In this document: piece by piece, positions 1-8,589 of the stretch
How positions within the stretch are numbered: the stretch's first letter is position 1
Layout: every line of letters begins with the position of its first letter
DNA from: Mucilaginibacter sp. UR6-11
GTDB taxonomy: Bacteria > Bacteroidota > Bacteroidia > Sphingobacteriales > Sphingobacteriaceae
Reading direction: 5' to 3'
Assembly: GCF_020880695.1 (NCBI RefSeq)
Contig: NZ_JAJIWO010000002.1
Coordinates: 186,001 to 250,000, forward strand
Length of the DNA: 64,000 nt
Notes under the pieces: generated by a model
What the model was told of the DNA's origin: nothing
What the model saw: the letters and a program-made list of their open reading frames with translations, nothing else
The model's database searches: none
Translations under genes and position numbers: made by a program

Positions 1-2024
1 CAGGATAATTTGCCCTCGCCGCTATTTGCTGCTGATGTGTTTTCAAAGATGACATCGGGCGTCGGCGCCACTTTGTTTAACGCGCGGGCCAGGCTGAGCG
101 AATCGGCCAGCGGGATAAACAGCGCAACGCCGCCCCTTGCATTTTTATTTGTTGTTGCATTCCCCGGCATTTGCCCGCCGGCATTAAGATTAAAAATTTG
201 CTTAACCGTTGTCTGCACCAGGGCATCCATTCCAAACTCAGCAGATTTTGAGGGTAATAACCGGGTGGCGATTATCTTACCGCCCTGTTGATAAAATGCC
301 TGCAGCTTTTTTAAAGCGCGGTAAGATATAACCTTGCCGGCAGGCAGTATGATAACATTGTAGTTTTGCCTGTTAATTTTATTGTTTAACGTGATCTGGT
401 TATTGCTAACGCGATACTTATCGCCGGCAAATAATTCGGGATGGATGAAAGTGAAATCCCGGTGGATATTATTGGTTAACAAGTCGCTTATCGCCAGGTA
501 GTCTGTTCCCCGGGGTGTAAATTGCCCGTATACATGGCCCTTTGCTTCAAAATGGTAGTAACTCTCTAAAGCAGCTATCGGGTAGATAACGCCGATCTCG
601 GCCACCTGGCTGCCACCGGTTAGCACCATTGCAGTGCGGGCGGCAAAGTCATTAAACTGCTTTAGGGATGGGGCGATCTTGGCGCTGTAGGCTGAAATTA
701 ATGGCGGAATGCGCACCGATTGTGGCCTGGAATCATACCACATGCCATGCGGCACCAAAAAATTTATACCCCGCACAAAAACCTCCATGGCAGCCTGGTA
801 CATGGTGTTGGGTGTAAATTTATCTTCTAAAAACGCACCAAATATCTCAGCGGCAACAATCGGCCGATCATAAAATGCCGCGGCCGAGCTTACCAGTTTA
901 TAGCCCTCACGGCCATGCCCGTGATAGAAAATGGCGTCCATAGTGGGGATATCCTGGTGGCGGTTGAATTTAAAAATATCAAAATTCATATCTACCGGCT
1001 GTACTTCATAATTGCCAGGCGGATGGCCCGAGCTTTTTAATCCGTGGCGGTTGTCCCAATCTGTAACTACTTTGGGGAACCCTTCAGCAAGCAACTCGGC
1101 CCGAGTGTCAAAAAAAGCAACCCGCGCCGCTTCGGTTTCAGGGCCAATATCCTCCCATAAAGCGGGGTAATATACCGCCGGGTCTTTTCCGTAACGTTGT
1201 TTAAACTTTTCGTTGAATGCGGTTGTCCACCCGCGTTCGGCATCATAATAGCCAACATCGTCAAAAAAGGTTTGCCTGATGGTAGTGCCGAAATAAGCGC
1301 TAAATCTTTGGTAATACCCTTCATAAGTAAGGCTGATAAATTTCTTTACCGCGTCCGGGTCCATATAGTCAACCAGCGCCTCACCATTGGGCTGGCAGGT
1401 AAACGCGCTTACCTTCCACTTTCCTTCGGGAGCCAGCCAGCTAAACTTACCGTTGTTTGCAAATGCAGTTATGTTGGCCCGTTGCCGGTTTGAAAGATCG
1501 GTGGCAACAACAGCCATCGGGCTTCCGCCGGGCAGCGTTAGCTTTATTTGCTGATTGCCTGCCACTATGGTATCTGTCTTAACCAATACCTTCCGGATTG
1601 CTTCGGGATAAAGTTCTTTTAGCCTGCCGCCGGCTGTACCACTGGGGAAATCAATATCATCATATAAAATAACCTGGCCGCCGCCGGCTTTGGTGGCTTT
1701 TAAAATATCCGCGTAGCGCGCAAAATAGTCTTCGCTTAAATACGCCGGGCTCATTCCCGGCGATGGCAAACCTGTTGGGTGTTGCCTGCCGGCCGTTACC
1801 GGCAAAACCGTTACTCCGCCAAAGCCTATTTTTATCGCATCGGCAACCTGTTTGTTTAACTCGCCCGTACTCAGTTCTCCATTTAAATGCCAAAACGGGA
1901 CGGGCCTGAACTGCACCGGCGGATTTTTAAAATCATTGTTCGCGGCTAATACCTGCGCATCCGCCTTAAGGCCTGGCAATAGCAAAAGCAACGGCAATAA
2001 AAAGCTTTTTTTTAGGTTAACCAT
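1..2024 (-). CDS. Secreted glycoside hydrolase, GH106-like (C-terminus beyond window)
   Basis: This reading frame is open on the minus strand from an ATG at 2024 to the window edge, giving about 674 residues without a stop. The N-terminus is a clear Sec signal peptide (basic MVNLKK, a Leu-rich core, cleavage near ADA-Q). The mature start has the PFWHLNGEL motif followed by GFGGVTVLP and LYDDIDFPSG. This resembles the catalytic TIM-barrel entry of the large GH106 alpha-L-rhamnosidase-like hydrolases common in Bacteroidota PULs, which usually exceed 1000 residues, so roughly the last third is probably missing. A -7-like box, TAAGTTTG, lies at 2065-2058, about 28 nt from a likely transcript start. 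It diverges from the sugar dehydrogenase gene at 2173. The glycoside hydrolase call is fairly safe; the exact family and substrate are not. Confidence 0.65.
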   Translation of the reverse strand, partial: MVNLKKSFLLPLLLLLPGLKADAQVLAANNDFKNPPVQFRPVPFWHLNGELSTGELNKQVADAIKIGFGGVTVLPVTAGRQHPTGLPSPGMSPAYLSEDYFARYADILKATKAGGGQVILYDDIDFPSGTAGGRLKELYPEAIRKVLVKTDTIVAGNQQIKLTLPGGSPMAVVATDLSNRQRANITAFANNGKFSWLAPEGKWKVSAFTCQPNGEALVDYMDPDAVKKFISLTYEGYYQRFSAYFGTTIRQTFFDDVGYYDAERGWTTAFNEKFKQRYGKDPAVYYPALWEDIGPETEAARVAFFDTRAELLAEGFPKVVTDWDNRHGLKSSGHPPGNYEVQPVDMNFDIFKFNRHQDIPTMDAIFYHGHGREGYKLVSSAAAFYDRPIVAAEIFGAFLEDKFTPNTMYQAAMEVFVRGINFLVPHGMWYDSRPQSVRIPPLISAYSAKIAPSLKQFNDFAARTAMVLTGGSQVAEIGVIYPIAALESYYHFEAKGHVYGQFTPRGTDYLAISDLLTNNIHRDFTFIHPELFAGDKYRVSNNQITLNNKINRQNYNVIILPAGKVISYRALKKLQAFYQQGGKIIATRLLPSKSAEFGMDALVQTTVKQIFNLNAGGQMPGNATTNKNARGGVALFIPLADSLSLARALNKVAPTPDVIFENTSAANSGEGKLS

Positions 2025-2172
2025 TTGGTTTATTTAACTGGTTTAACAAGGCGTTTCCAAACTTATATCAAAAATCTTTTAAATCATATTCCTAAATCAA
2101 GCAAAAAGCATTAATATTGAGCATTAAACCCCAATAACATCCTATTTATTACCCGTTTCCACTAAGCATATT

Positions 2173-4842
2173 ATGCGTAAACAATTTATTTTATCAGGCT
2201 TAATAACGGCCGCGATTTTTTTTAACGCCAAAGCACAAAACGCGGTTAAGCCCGACGAAAACCGCTTTACCAAGGTAGTACTGGCACAACGGATTGAAGA
2301 ACCCATGCAATTCCAGATATTAAAAGATGGTAAGGTTATTTATGCCGAACGCAAGGGCAAGTTAAAACTATATGACCCGGCAACCCAACAGATAACCGTT
2401 ATACATGAGTTTGCCGTAAGTACCAAATATGTAAGCCAAACCGGCGAAGTAAGCGAGGCAGAGGATGGTCTGCAGGGCGTTATACTCGACCCTGATTTTT
2501 ACAAGAACCACTGGATCTATGTTTATTACTCGCCGGCCGGTAATGATCCTAAAAACAGTTTGGAGCGTTATACATGGGATGGTAAGGGGCCGTTGGATGT
2601 AAGTTCCCGCAAAAAGGTTATGGATGTTGTGGTTCAACGCTTTGAGTGCTGCCACGTAGGCGGGGGTATGGTTTTTGACAAAAACAAAAACCTGTACCTG
2701 AGCACCGGCGATAATACCTTCTCGCGTGCGTCTGACGGGTTTTCGCCATTAGATGAGCGCCCGGGTATGTTCACCCAGGATTCACAAAAAGGATCATCCA
2801 ATACCAATGATCTGCGCGGAAAGATCCTGCGCATACATCCCGAAGCCGATGGCAGCTACACCGTCCCGCAGGGGAACCTGTTCCCAAAAGGCACACCAAA
2901 AACACGCCCCGAAATTTATACCATGGGTAACCGCAACCCGTGGAGGTTAACCATTGACAGCAAAACCGGCTGGCTATACTGGGGCGAAGTGGGCCCGGAT
3001 GGCAGCACCGATGATTTTGAACACCGCGGACCACAATCATACGACGAGTTTAACCAGGCAAAAAAACCGGGTAATTATGGCTGGCCTTATTTTGTGGGCA
3101 ATAACTTTGCCTATCATCATTATAACTTTGCGACTAAAGAGTCGGGGCCATTATTTGATCCGGCGCATCCGGTCAATACCTCGCCGAATAACACCGGCCT
3201 GACTGACCTGCCACCGGCTACTCCGGCATTCATTTATTATTCAAAACAAAAAAGCGAAAGATTTCCGCTGTTAGAGAGCGGGGGCAACAGCGCTGTGGGC
3301 GGGCCGATATTTCACGCTGCTGATTTTGCGGGCGCACCGCGCACCTTCCCCTCTTATTATGAAGGCAAATGGTTCATTACCGATTGGGTGCGTGGCTGGA
3401 TAAACGTGGTAAGCATTGATAATAACGGCAATTATACAGGCATGGAACGTTTCCTGCCCGAACTTAAACTGCGCGGACCAATTGATATGAAGTTTGGCCC
3501 TAACGGCGATCTTTATGTATTAGAATATGGCAACGGCTATTTTAAAGACAACCCGGAAGCCGAGTTAATCCGTATTGAATATAATGGGGGTAATCGCAAG
3601 CCACAGGTACATGCATCAGTAAATAAAACAGCCGGCGCTGTGCCCCTTAGAGTTAAGCTGTCAGCAGCCGGAACTACTGACGCAGATACCAGCGACAGAT
3701 TAAGTTTTTTATGGAAGATAACCCGCAATGGCGTTCCGTTTAAAACCCAGGCACAGGCTAACCCATCTGTGACATTTACTTTGCCGGGCACATATAGGGC
3801 GTTACTAACCGTTACCGATTCAAAAGGAGCCAAAAACAGCCAGTCGGTAGAGGTTAAAGCAGGAAACGAGCCGCCGGTTGTTAAGTTTAACATCACGGCC
3901 GGTAATTCAAGTTTCTTCTTCCCGGGCAAAACCATTAATTACAATGTAAGCGTAGTTGATAAGGAGGACGGCAGTTTAGCCAACAGGCGCATTGCACCAT
4001 CCCACATTTCGGTTAGTGCCGATTACCTGTCTGAAGGTTATAACATGACCGCCATTGCTTCAAAACAAGGCGCGGTTGACGCTAACGCGCAATCTGCCGG
4101 TGGCTGGGCCGTCATCGCTAAAAACGATTGCCGCGCCTGCCACTCGGTTACCGAGAAGGTATTGGGGCCATCATTTACACAGGTAGCTTTAAAATATAAG
4201 GATGATGCGGGGGCACCAGATCGTTTGGCTAAAAAGATCCTGGCTGGCGGCTCAGGCAACTGGGGCGATGCGATGATGCCGGCACACCCGGGGCTTTCTG
4301 ATGGTGATGTTAAATCTATCGTGAAATACGTACTGGGTTTGGCTTACGCGCCGCCAAAAGCAAAACCGTTGCCGGTTAGCGGCACTTTTACTACAACGGT
4401 TCCTGAAGGAAAAAACCCAGAGGGCAGCTTTATTCTGCGTGCTGCTTATACCGACCGGGGCGCAAAAGGCATTGCGGCACAAACTGGCGAACAAACGGTG
4501 GTTTTAAACGCGCCGACTTTGCCGGTATCAAAAGCCACTGAATCGCACAATATTTATTTTGGAGATGATGGCAACCGGGCACAGATCAAAAATGCCGGAT
4601 GGTTGAGATTTAACAGGATTGATTTAAACGGCATTAAGCAAATATCGCTTATTACCACAGGGGCTGCCGGTAACGGCACCGTTGAAATTCACGCTAATTT
4701 TCCGCAAGGGAAATTAATAGCAAGTGGTAGTTACGGTAACAGCCTAACTATACCTGAGGGGCAGGGCGTCGCAGACCTGTATTTTCTGTTTAACGGATCG
4801 CCGGTTGCTGTGCGTGCCATTAAATTTAGCGACGGTAATTAA
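2173..4842 (+). CDS. PQQ-type sugar dehydrogenase fused to PKD, cytochrome c and C-terminal ligand-binding domain
   Basis: The 889-residue protein starts with a signal peptide ending near NAKAQ. Residues about 30-465 form a glucose/sorbosone dehydrogenase beta-propeller (recognisable stretches GLQGVILDPDF, GNRNPWRLT, NYGWPY, FGPNGDLYVLEYG). About 480-565 is a PKD domain, followed by a second Ig-like segment from about 567. Residues about 635-735 are a class I cytochrome c with haem motif CRACH (near 653-657) and a downstream MMPAHP that probably supplies the axial Met. The last 100 residues look like a CBM6-like beta-sandwich. The family oxidises sugars in the periplasm and passes electrons to a haem; fusing the haem domain lets the enzyme pass electrons on directly. 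The isomerase gene follows after 28 nt, suggesting one transcript. The sugar oxidised cannot be read from the sequence. Confidence 0.88.
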   Translation: MRKQFILSGLITAAIFFNAKAQNAVKPDENRFTKVVLAQRIEEPMQFQILKDGKVIYAERKGKLKLYDPATQQITVIHEFAVSTKYVSQTGEVSEAEDGLQGVILDPDFYKNHWIYVYYSPAGNDPKNSLERYTWDGKGPLDVSSRKKVMDVVVQRFECCHVGGGMVFDKNKNLYLSTGDNTFSRASDGFSPLDERPGMFTQDSQKGSSNTNDLRGKILRIHPEADGSYTVPQGNLFPKGTPKTRPEIYTMGNRNPWRLTIDSKTGWLYWGEVGPDGSTDDFEHRGPQSYDEFNQAKKPGNYGWPYFVGNNFAYHHYNFATKESGPLFDPAHPVNTSPNNTGLTDLPPATPAFIYYSKQKSERFPLLESGGNSAVGGPIFHAADFAGAPRTFPSYYEGKWFITDWVRGWINVVSIDNNGNYTGMERFLPELKLRGPIDMKFGPNGDLYVLEYGNGYFKDNPEAELIRIEYNGGNRKPQVHASVNKTAGAVPLRVKLSAAGTTDADTSDRLSFLWKITRNGVPFKTQAQANPSVTFTLPGTYRALLTVTDSKGAKNSQSVEVKAGNEPPVVKFNITAGNSSFFFPGKTINYNVSVVDKEDGSLANRRIAPSHISVSADYLSEGYNMTAIASKQGAVDANAQSAGGWAVIAKNDCRACHSVTEKVLGPSFTQVALKYKDDAGAPDRLAKKILAGGSGNWGDAMMPAHPGLSDGDVKSIVKYVLGLAYAPPKAKPLPVSGTFTTTVPEGKNPEGSFILRAAYTDRGAKGIAAQTGEQTVVLNAPTLPVSKATESHNIYFGDDGNRAQIKNAGWLRFNRIDLNGIKQISLITTGAAGNGTVEIHANFPQGKLIASGSYGNSLTIPEGQGVADLYFLFNGSPVAVRAIKFSDGN

Positions 4843-4870
4843 TAAATAATCATACTAACAAAATATAGCA

Positions 4871-5707
4871 ATGACTAAACGCAGAGATTTTTTAAAAAGC
4901 ATGGGTGCATTGGCCGCGGGGTCGGTGCTGTTGTCCTCTTATAAATTGGCCCCTAAAAAAGTTACCAATGCCGGGATCCAATTATATACATTCCGTGGCG
5001 AGATGACCGCCGACCCTAAAGGTACGCTAAAAATAATTGCCGACCTGGGTATTAAACAGGTTGAGTCTGCAGCTAGCAATAAAGGTTTATATTATGGTTT
5101 AACACCCAAAGAAATGCAGCAAACCTGCAAGGACCTGGGTATGACCTTGCGGAGCGGGCATTGTGGAATAGATGCCAACTGGCAAAAAACGGTTGACCAG
5201 GCGGCCGAATCAGGACAGGAATATTTAGTTTGTTCGTCATTACCGTTTTGGGGTGATACCGTGGCTAACTATCAAAAAGTAGCCGAGCGTTTTAACAGGG
5301 CGGGTGAAGAGTGTAAAAAAGCGGGCTTAAAGTTTGGTTACCACAACCACGATTTTGAGTTTAAGCAAGAAAACGGACAGGTGCTTTATGATATCCTGCT
5401 TAAAAACACCGACCCGGCTTTGGTAAACATGGAGATGGATCTGGGTTGGGTAGTTGCGTCAGGTAATGATCCGTTTGCTTACTTTAAAAATTATCCGGGG
5501 CGTTTCTCGCTTTGGCACTTAAAAGATATGAAAGGCAAAAGCAGCGTTGAATTTGGCAATGGCGGCTTAGATATTGTGGGATTGCTAAAACATGGAAAAG
5601 ATGCCGGCATGAAGTATTTCTTTATCGAGCAGGAAGATTATCCTGCAGGATCGCCTTTGGCCAGTATGAAGTTAAATATGGATTACCTTAAAAAGGTAAA
5701 TTATTAA
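4871..5707 (+). CDS. Sugar phosphate isomerase/epimerase family protein (secreted, xylose-isomerase-like TIM barrel)
   Basis: The 278-residue protein begins with a twin-arginine-type leader (KRRDFLKSMGALAAGSVLL), so export by Tat in folded form is likely. The body is an AP-endonuclease-2/xylose-isomerase-like TIM barrel: GIQLYTFRGE opens the first strand, HNHDFEF carries conserved metal-binding His residues, MEMDLGWV and WHLKDMKG follow, and FIEQEDYPAG is near the C-terminus. Members interconvert or cleave sugars and inositols using a divalent metal; the substrate is not predictable here. It sits 28 nt after the sugar dehydrogenase gene and probably shares its transcript. Its TAA stop directly abuts the stop of the convergent gene at 5708. 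Confidence 0.85.
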   Translation: MTKRRDFLKSMGALAAGSVLLSSYKLAPKKVTNAGIQLYTFRGEMTADPKGTLKIIADLGIKQVESAASNKGLYYGLTPKEMQQTCKDLGMTLRSGHCGIDANWQKTVDQAAESGQEYLVCSSLPFWGDTVANYQKVAERFNRAGEECKKAGLKFGYHNHDFEFKQENGQVLYDILLKNTDPALVNMEMDLGWVVASGNDPFAYFKNYPGRFSLWHLKDMKGKSSVEFGNGGLDIVGLLKHGKDAGMKYFFIEQEDYPAGSPLASMKLNMDYLKKVNY

Positions 5708-6037
5708 TTACATCGCCACACTATGCCCGGGGCGTGGGTCCTCGGGCAATATTTCCATATTCGGGAATTCAATATAATCAGCATACCATTGTATAGCGCC
5801 CACTACATCCAGCGCATCTTCTGCAGATATATCAATAGTTTCAAATGCATATAGTTTACGGTTTGCATAACCAAAAAGCTGTATCTCATTTGTATTGGGC
5901 TCAAATCTGTCATTATCCAAACAATATACCCTTATCTTCAAGCTGGTGTCTCTTGAATGTATGACGTCTCTGCACGGGTTAGTTGGATCGGTTGCTAATA
6001 GATATACATTGTACTCCATGCTTTTTAAACAACACAT
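5708..6037 (-). CDS. Hypothetical protein, 109 residues
   Basis: I do not recognise a family. The frame has an acidic, soluble composition with no signal peptide or membrane segment. A second in-frame ATG at 6019 (MEYNVYLLATDP) is a plausible alternative start, because the first six residues (MCCLKS) look unlike a conserved N-terminus. Its stop codon is immediately next to the stop of the convergent isomerase gene, with no intergenic base. The codon use and amino-acid mix look like a real small gene. It stands alone, with the hairpin-rich gap 6038-6466 upstream. Confidence 0.6.
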   Translation of the reverse strand: MCCLKSMEYNVYLLATDPTNPCRDVIHSRDTSLKIRVYCLDNDRFEPNTNEIQLFGYANRKLYAFETIDISAEDALDVVGAIQWYADYIEFPNMEILPEDPRPGHSVAM

Positions 6038-6466
6038 ATCGCGGATAGTTTCAGGTTTTATTTTTTGGTTATAAATAAATTTTATTTATGTTCCTGTGAT
6101 TCTGTATAATACCTGTCCTAAAAATACAACAACCTCCTGCAACTTAACAACCGGAACAAGTTGTGTAAAAATACACCCCAAATGGGGAACAATTTCTTCA
6201 TAACAAGTTCCCCAATTCTTTTTTAGAGTGCAAATGCCAATTGTAACACATGTGTTACAATTGGCATTTTATTTGCCTTGGTAATCTATACAATCCTCCC
6301 AAAAGGATTTTTTCATAGGTAGATGTAGGGTCGAAATACTGCGAGAGTTTTCGGCCCTTTTTCAACCGGATAACGCTGCTTAAAACAAAGTGCCCCTATT
6401 CATAATAACATATACTATAACAGGCCGTACGATAGTTGCGGCCTTGTTGTTTTAGGCAGGGCTGCA
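6038..6466. other. Gene-free gap with several hairpins
   Basis: No credible coding frame is seen. The gap holds, from left to right: a hairpin with arms 6183-6190 and 6207-6214 followed by a T tract (terminator-like rightward); a perfect 38-bp palindrome at 6232-6269; a hairpin with arms 6327-6336 and 6349-6358, one G-T wobble, followed by Ts (terminator-like rightward); and an imperfect hairpin at 6419-6448 that could end the leftward MFS transcript. Both flanking genes run leftward, so two rightward terminator-like hairpins are unexplained. Confidence 0.6.
6232..6269. repeat. Perfect 38-bp palindrome
   Basis: Positions 6232-6250 and 6251-6269 are exact reverse complements with no spacer. 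The core reads TGTAACACATGTGTTACA. It lies about 200 nt beyond the 3' end of the MFS gene and about 195 nt upstream of the small gene that starts at 6037. It could be an operator for a dimeric regulator, a cruciform or terminator hairpin, or the remnant of a mobile repeat. Confidence 0.85.
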
Positions 6467-7726
6467 TTAAACCGCGTGCACCACCAGCGGCTCGATAATT
6501 TGTTTTTTGCGCCGGGCCTTTAATTTTTCGCGGTGCAGGTAGCGCCAGTGTAAAAGGCCGATCAACAGCGCAGCAACGCCTTCGCCCATTAAGGTATCCG
6601 TTGTTCCTACCCATTTGGATATAGCACCAACCAGCAAACCGCCCAATGGCTGCATGCCGAAAAACGCCATGGCATAAAAACTGATAACCCGGCCCCGCAT
6701 ATTAGGGTCTACGGTGGTTTGTATTAACGTATTACTTACCGTTATTTGCGACATCATCCCAAATCCGGCGATGGTAACAAACAATAAGGCCAGCGGGTAG
6801 TTCTGTTCGTGCGAGAAAAGTACCAGTCCCGCGCCAAACACTAATGTATTTATAAATAATATCTTTTTAAGGTTAGCACCGGGCTTTAACGAAGCCAGAA
6901 ATATCGCCCCCGAAAACGCGCCCAGGCCAATAAAGCTGTCAATAACACCAAAAGTGGTTGCGGTGCCTTTAAAAACATCCCGCGCATAGTACGGTATCAG
7001 CGTACTAAACGGCAGCACCATCAGGCTGATCAATGCCAGCATAACCAATACAAACATAATTGACGGGGTGCGCCTGATGTATGAAAACCCTTCGCGCAAC
7101 TCGCCAAGACCATTCTTGGGGTGGGGCTTGCTTTCATATTTGGGCAGGCGCATCATCAGCAGTGATCCGATAACGGCAATAAAGCTTAAGGCATTGCCGA
7201 CAAAGCATGCGCCGTCGCCCAAACCCTCCAGTATTATACCGGCAATGGCAGGGCCAATCAGCCTGGATAAATTTACCATGGACGAGTTAAGCGCCAATGC
7301 ATTTGGCAGATCATTTTTATCCTCAACCATTTCATAAACCAGTGATTGCCGCGCCGGCACGTCAAACGCGTTAATAACCCCCAGCAGTACGCTTAATGCC
7401 AATATTTCCCAAACTTCATAATGATTTAACAGGATCAATACCGCCAATAAAAAGGCCTGTATCATGGAGGCAACCTGCGTAACCAATAAAACACGGTAGC
7501 GGTTATACCTGTCGGACACCACGCCACCTATCAGCGAAAATAAAAATGACGGAAACTGGCTGGCGAATAAAGTTAGGCCCAGCATAAATGTAGAATGGGT
7601 AAGCGTATAAATAACCCAGCTTACCGCGGTTTTTTGCATCCATGTACCAATTAATGAAACCGACTGCCCTGTAAAATATAACCGGTAGTTCCGGCTTTTA
7701 AATGCTCTGAATGTGCTAATGTTCAT
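6467..7726 (-). CDS. MFS transporter, MFS_3/EntS-like exporter
   Basis: The 419-residue protein has about 12 hydrophobic helices. It starts with the typical MFS_3 opening FRAFKSRNYRLYFTGQSVSLIGTWMQ and has the loop 2-3 signature GGVVSDRYNRYRVLL near residue 68 and NTLIQTTVDPNMRGRV in the second half, as in EntS/YfiS-type drug or siderophore exporters driven by the proton gradient. The C-terminus is basic (EKLKARRKKQ). It lies 32 nt downstream of a MarR regulator on the same strand, with purine-rich AGGAAGGAAG before its ATG. This is a classic arrangement of an efflux pump and its repressor. The substrate is unknown. Confidence 0.88.
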   Translation of the reverse strand: MNISTFRAFKSRNYRLYFTGQSVSLIGTWMQKTAVSWVIYTLTHSTFMLGLTLFASQFPSFLFSLIGGVVSDRYNRYRVLLVTQVASMIQAFLLAVLILLNHYEVWEILALSVLLGVINAFDVPARQSLVYEMVEDKNDLPNALALNSSMVNLSRLIGPAIAGIILEGLGDGACFVGNALSFIAVIGSLLMMRLPKYESKPHPKNGLGELREGFSYIRRTPSIMFVLVMLALISLMVLPFSTLIPYYARDVFKGTATTFGVIDSFIGLGAFSGAIFLASLKPGANLKKILFINTLVFGAGLVLFSHEQNYPLALLFVTIAGFGMMSQITVSNTLIQTTVDPNMRGRVISFYAMAFFGMQPLGGLLVGAISKWVGTTDTLMGEGVAALLIGLLHWRYLHREKLKARRKKQIIEPLVVHAV

Positions 7727-7758
7727 GTATTTCTCTTCTTCCTTCCTGCTATTGGCCT

Positions 7759-8190
7759 TTATTCAAATTCAACGATTTTGGTAAGAATGGCTATGGCCTG
7801 TTTTAATAATTCCTGTTCTTTTGGGGTACACGTACCGGCTATCGCTTTAGCCAGCCACCGGTCGCGCTCATTACGCATTTGTAATAATGTTTTTTCGCCT
7901 GCGGCCGAGAGGCTGATGTTTACTTTTCTTTTATCCGTTTCGGATGCTGTGCGAATAATATAGCCCAGCTCGAGCAAATGCCGCAAGATTTCGGACATAG
8001 ACTGATTGGTTATTTTTTCCATTGCGGCAAGCTCGCTGGGTAGCATGACCTGATATTGATTTAGCAATGAAAGCGTAGATCGTTCGGTCATTGACAGCTG
8101 TTGTGCAGTTGATGACTCTTTACGTAATTTTTTGATCAGGCGCCCGACCACGGTGCGCAGGTCTGAAACAAATTCAAGATTGTTATCCAT
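7759..8190 (-). CDS. MarR family transcriptional regulator
   Basis: The 143-residue protein has the winged-helix MarR fold: LTMTERSTLSLLNQYQ-like first helices, recognition region ITNQSMSEILRHLLELGYI (about 60-80) and the wing ETDKRKVNISLSAAGEK. MarR dimers usually repress their own operon until a small ligand binds. It is the first gene of a two-gene leftward unit with the MFS exporter, and a 28-bp imperfect inverted repeat overlaps the likely transcript start just upstream, fitting autoregulation. Confidence 0.9.
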   Translation of the reverse strand: MDNNLEFVSDLRTVVGRLIKKLRKESSTAQQLSMTERSTLSLLNQYQVMLPSELAAMEKITNQSMSEILRHLLELGYIIRTASETDKRKVNISLSAAGEKTLLQMRNERDRWLAKAIAGTCTPKEQELLKQAIAILTKIVEFE

Positions 8191-8194
8191 TATA

Positions 8195-8222
8195 GTAAGA
8201 CAAACTAATAAGTTTACCTTAC
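8195..8222. promoter_or_regulatory. Putative MarR operator (inverted repeat)
   Basis: Arms GTAAGACAAACT (8195-8206) and AGTTTACCTTAC (8211-8222) are reverse complements with 2 mismatches in 12 and a 4-bp spacer. The repeat lies 5 nt upstream of the marR start codon and directly abuts the -7 box at 8222-8229, so a bound dimer would block transcription. The position and symmetry are seen; the identity of the binding protein is inferred. Confidence 0.65.
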
Positions 8223-8229
8223 AAATATA
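8222..8229 (-). promoter_or_regulatory. -7 promoter element of the marR-MFS operon
   Basis: The minus strand reads TATATTTG, a full match to the Bacteroidota -7 consensus TAnnTTTG. It lies 31 nt upstream of the marR ATG and borders the inverted repeat at 8195-8222. No convincing -33 TTTG was found. Confidence 0.55.
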
Positions 8230-8589
8230 AAGCGGTTTTATGATATGATTATCATGGGTGAGTAAATTTGGTCAGGAAAGGAGTTCAAGTATACCACCGG
8301 GGCAATTCGAAGAGATCGTTTAGGATTACCGGCGCGCTTTCAAGCGATCAGTCCGGTTTATCGTTGTTTGGTAGCCTTTTAGGGAGCGGGGTTGTACAGC
8401 AGATTGCAAAAACTGAGGGTGTTTTGTGTTCAATCGTTTGTATTATACAAGTAAAAACGCCCGGTTAATTTGCTCTTTATTGCCTTTTTATTTTTACTTA
8501 TATTAGTTTCACATAATAATATTTTACCAGATATAATTTTCGCCGCTTTTTGCAGTTTAAACATTTAATAGCGGTATTTTAGAGCCAAT
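8230..8589. other. Gene-free gap, content unclear
   Basis: About 360 nt between the divergent marR and DUF4175 genes. The stretch 8265-8465 is richer in G and C than the AT-rich flanks and can form local pairing (for example GATCG at 8310 region with the CGATC near 8345). The only open frame (8268-8468, TTG start) lacks any family-like pattern. It may hold leader or structured RNA, or decayed coding sequence; I cannot decide. Confidence 0.35.

Noticed and set aside
8265..8320. Possible SRP or other structured RNA (GGTCAGG-AAAGGAG stretch)
   Set aside because: It recalls part of the SRP RNA tip, but the rest of the conserved helix 8 sequence and a closing stem are missing.
8268..8468. 66-residue plus-strand frame in the marR-DUF4175 gap
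   Set aside because: TTG start, no family-like pattern and no partner; more likely non-coding.
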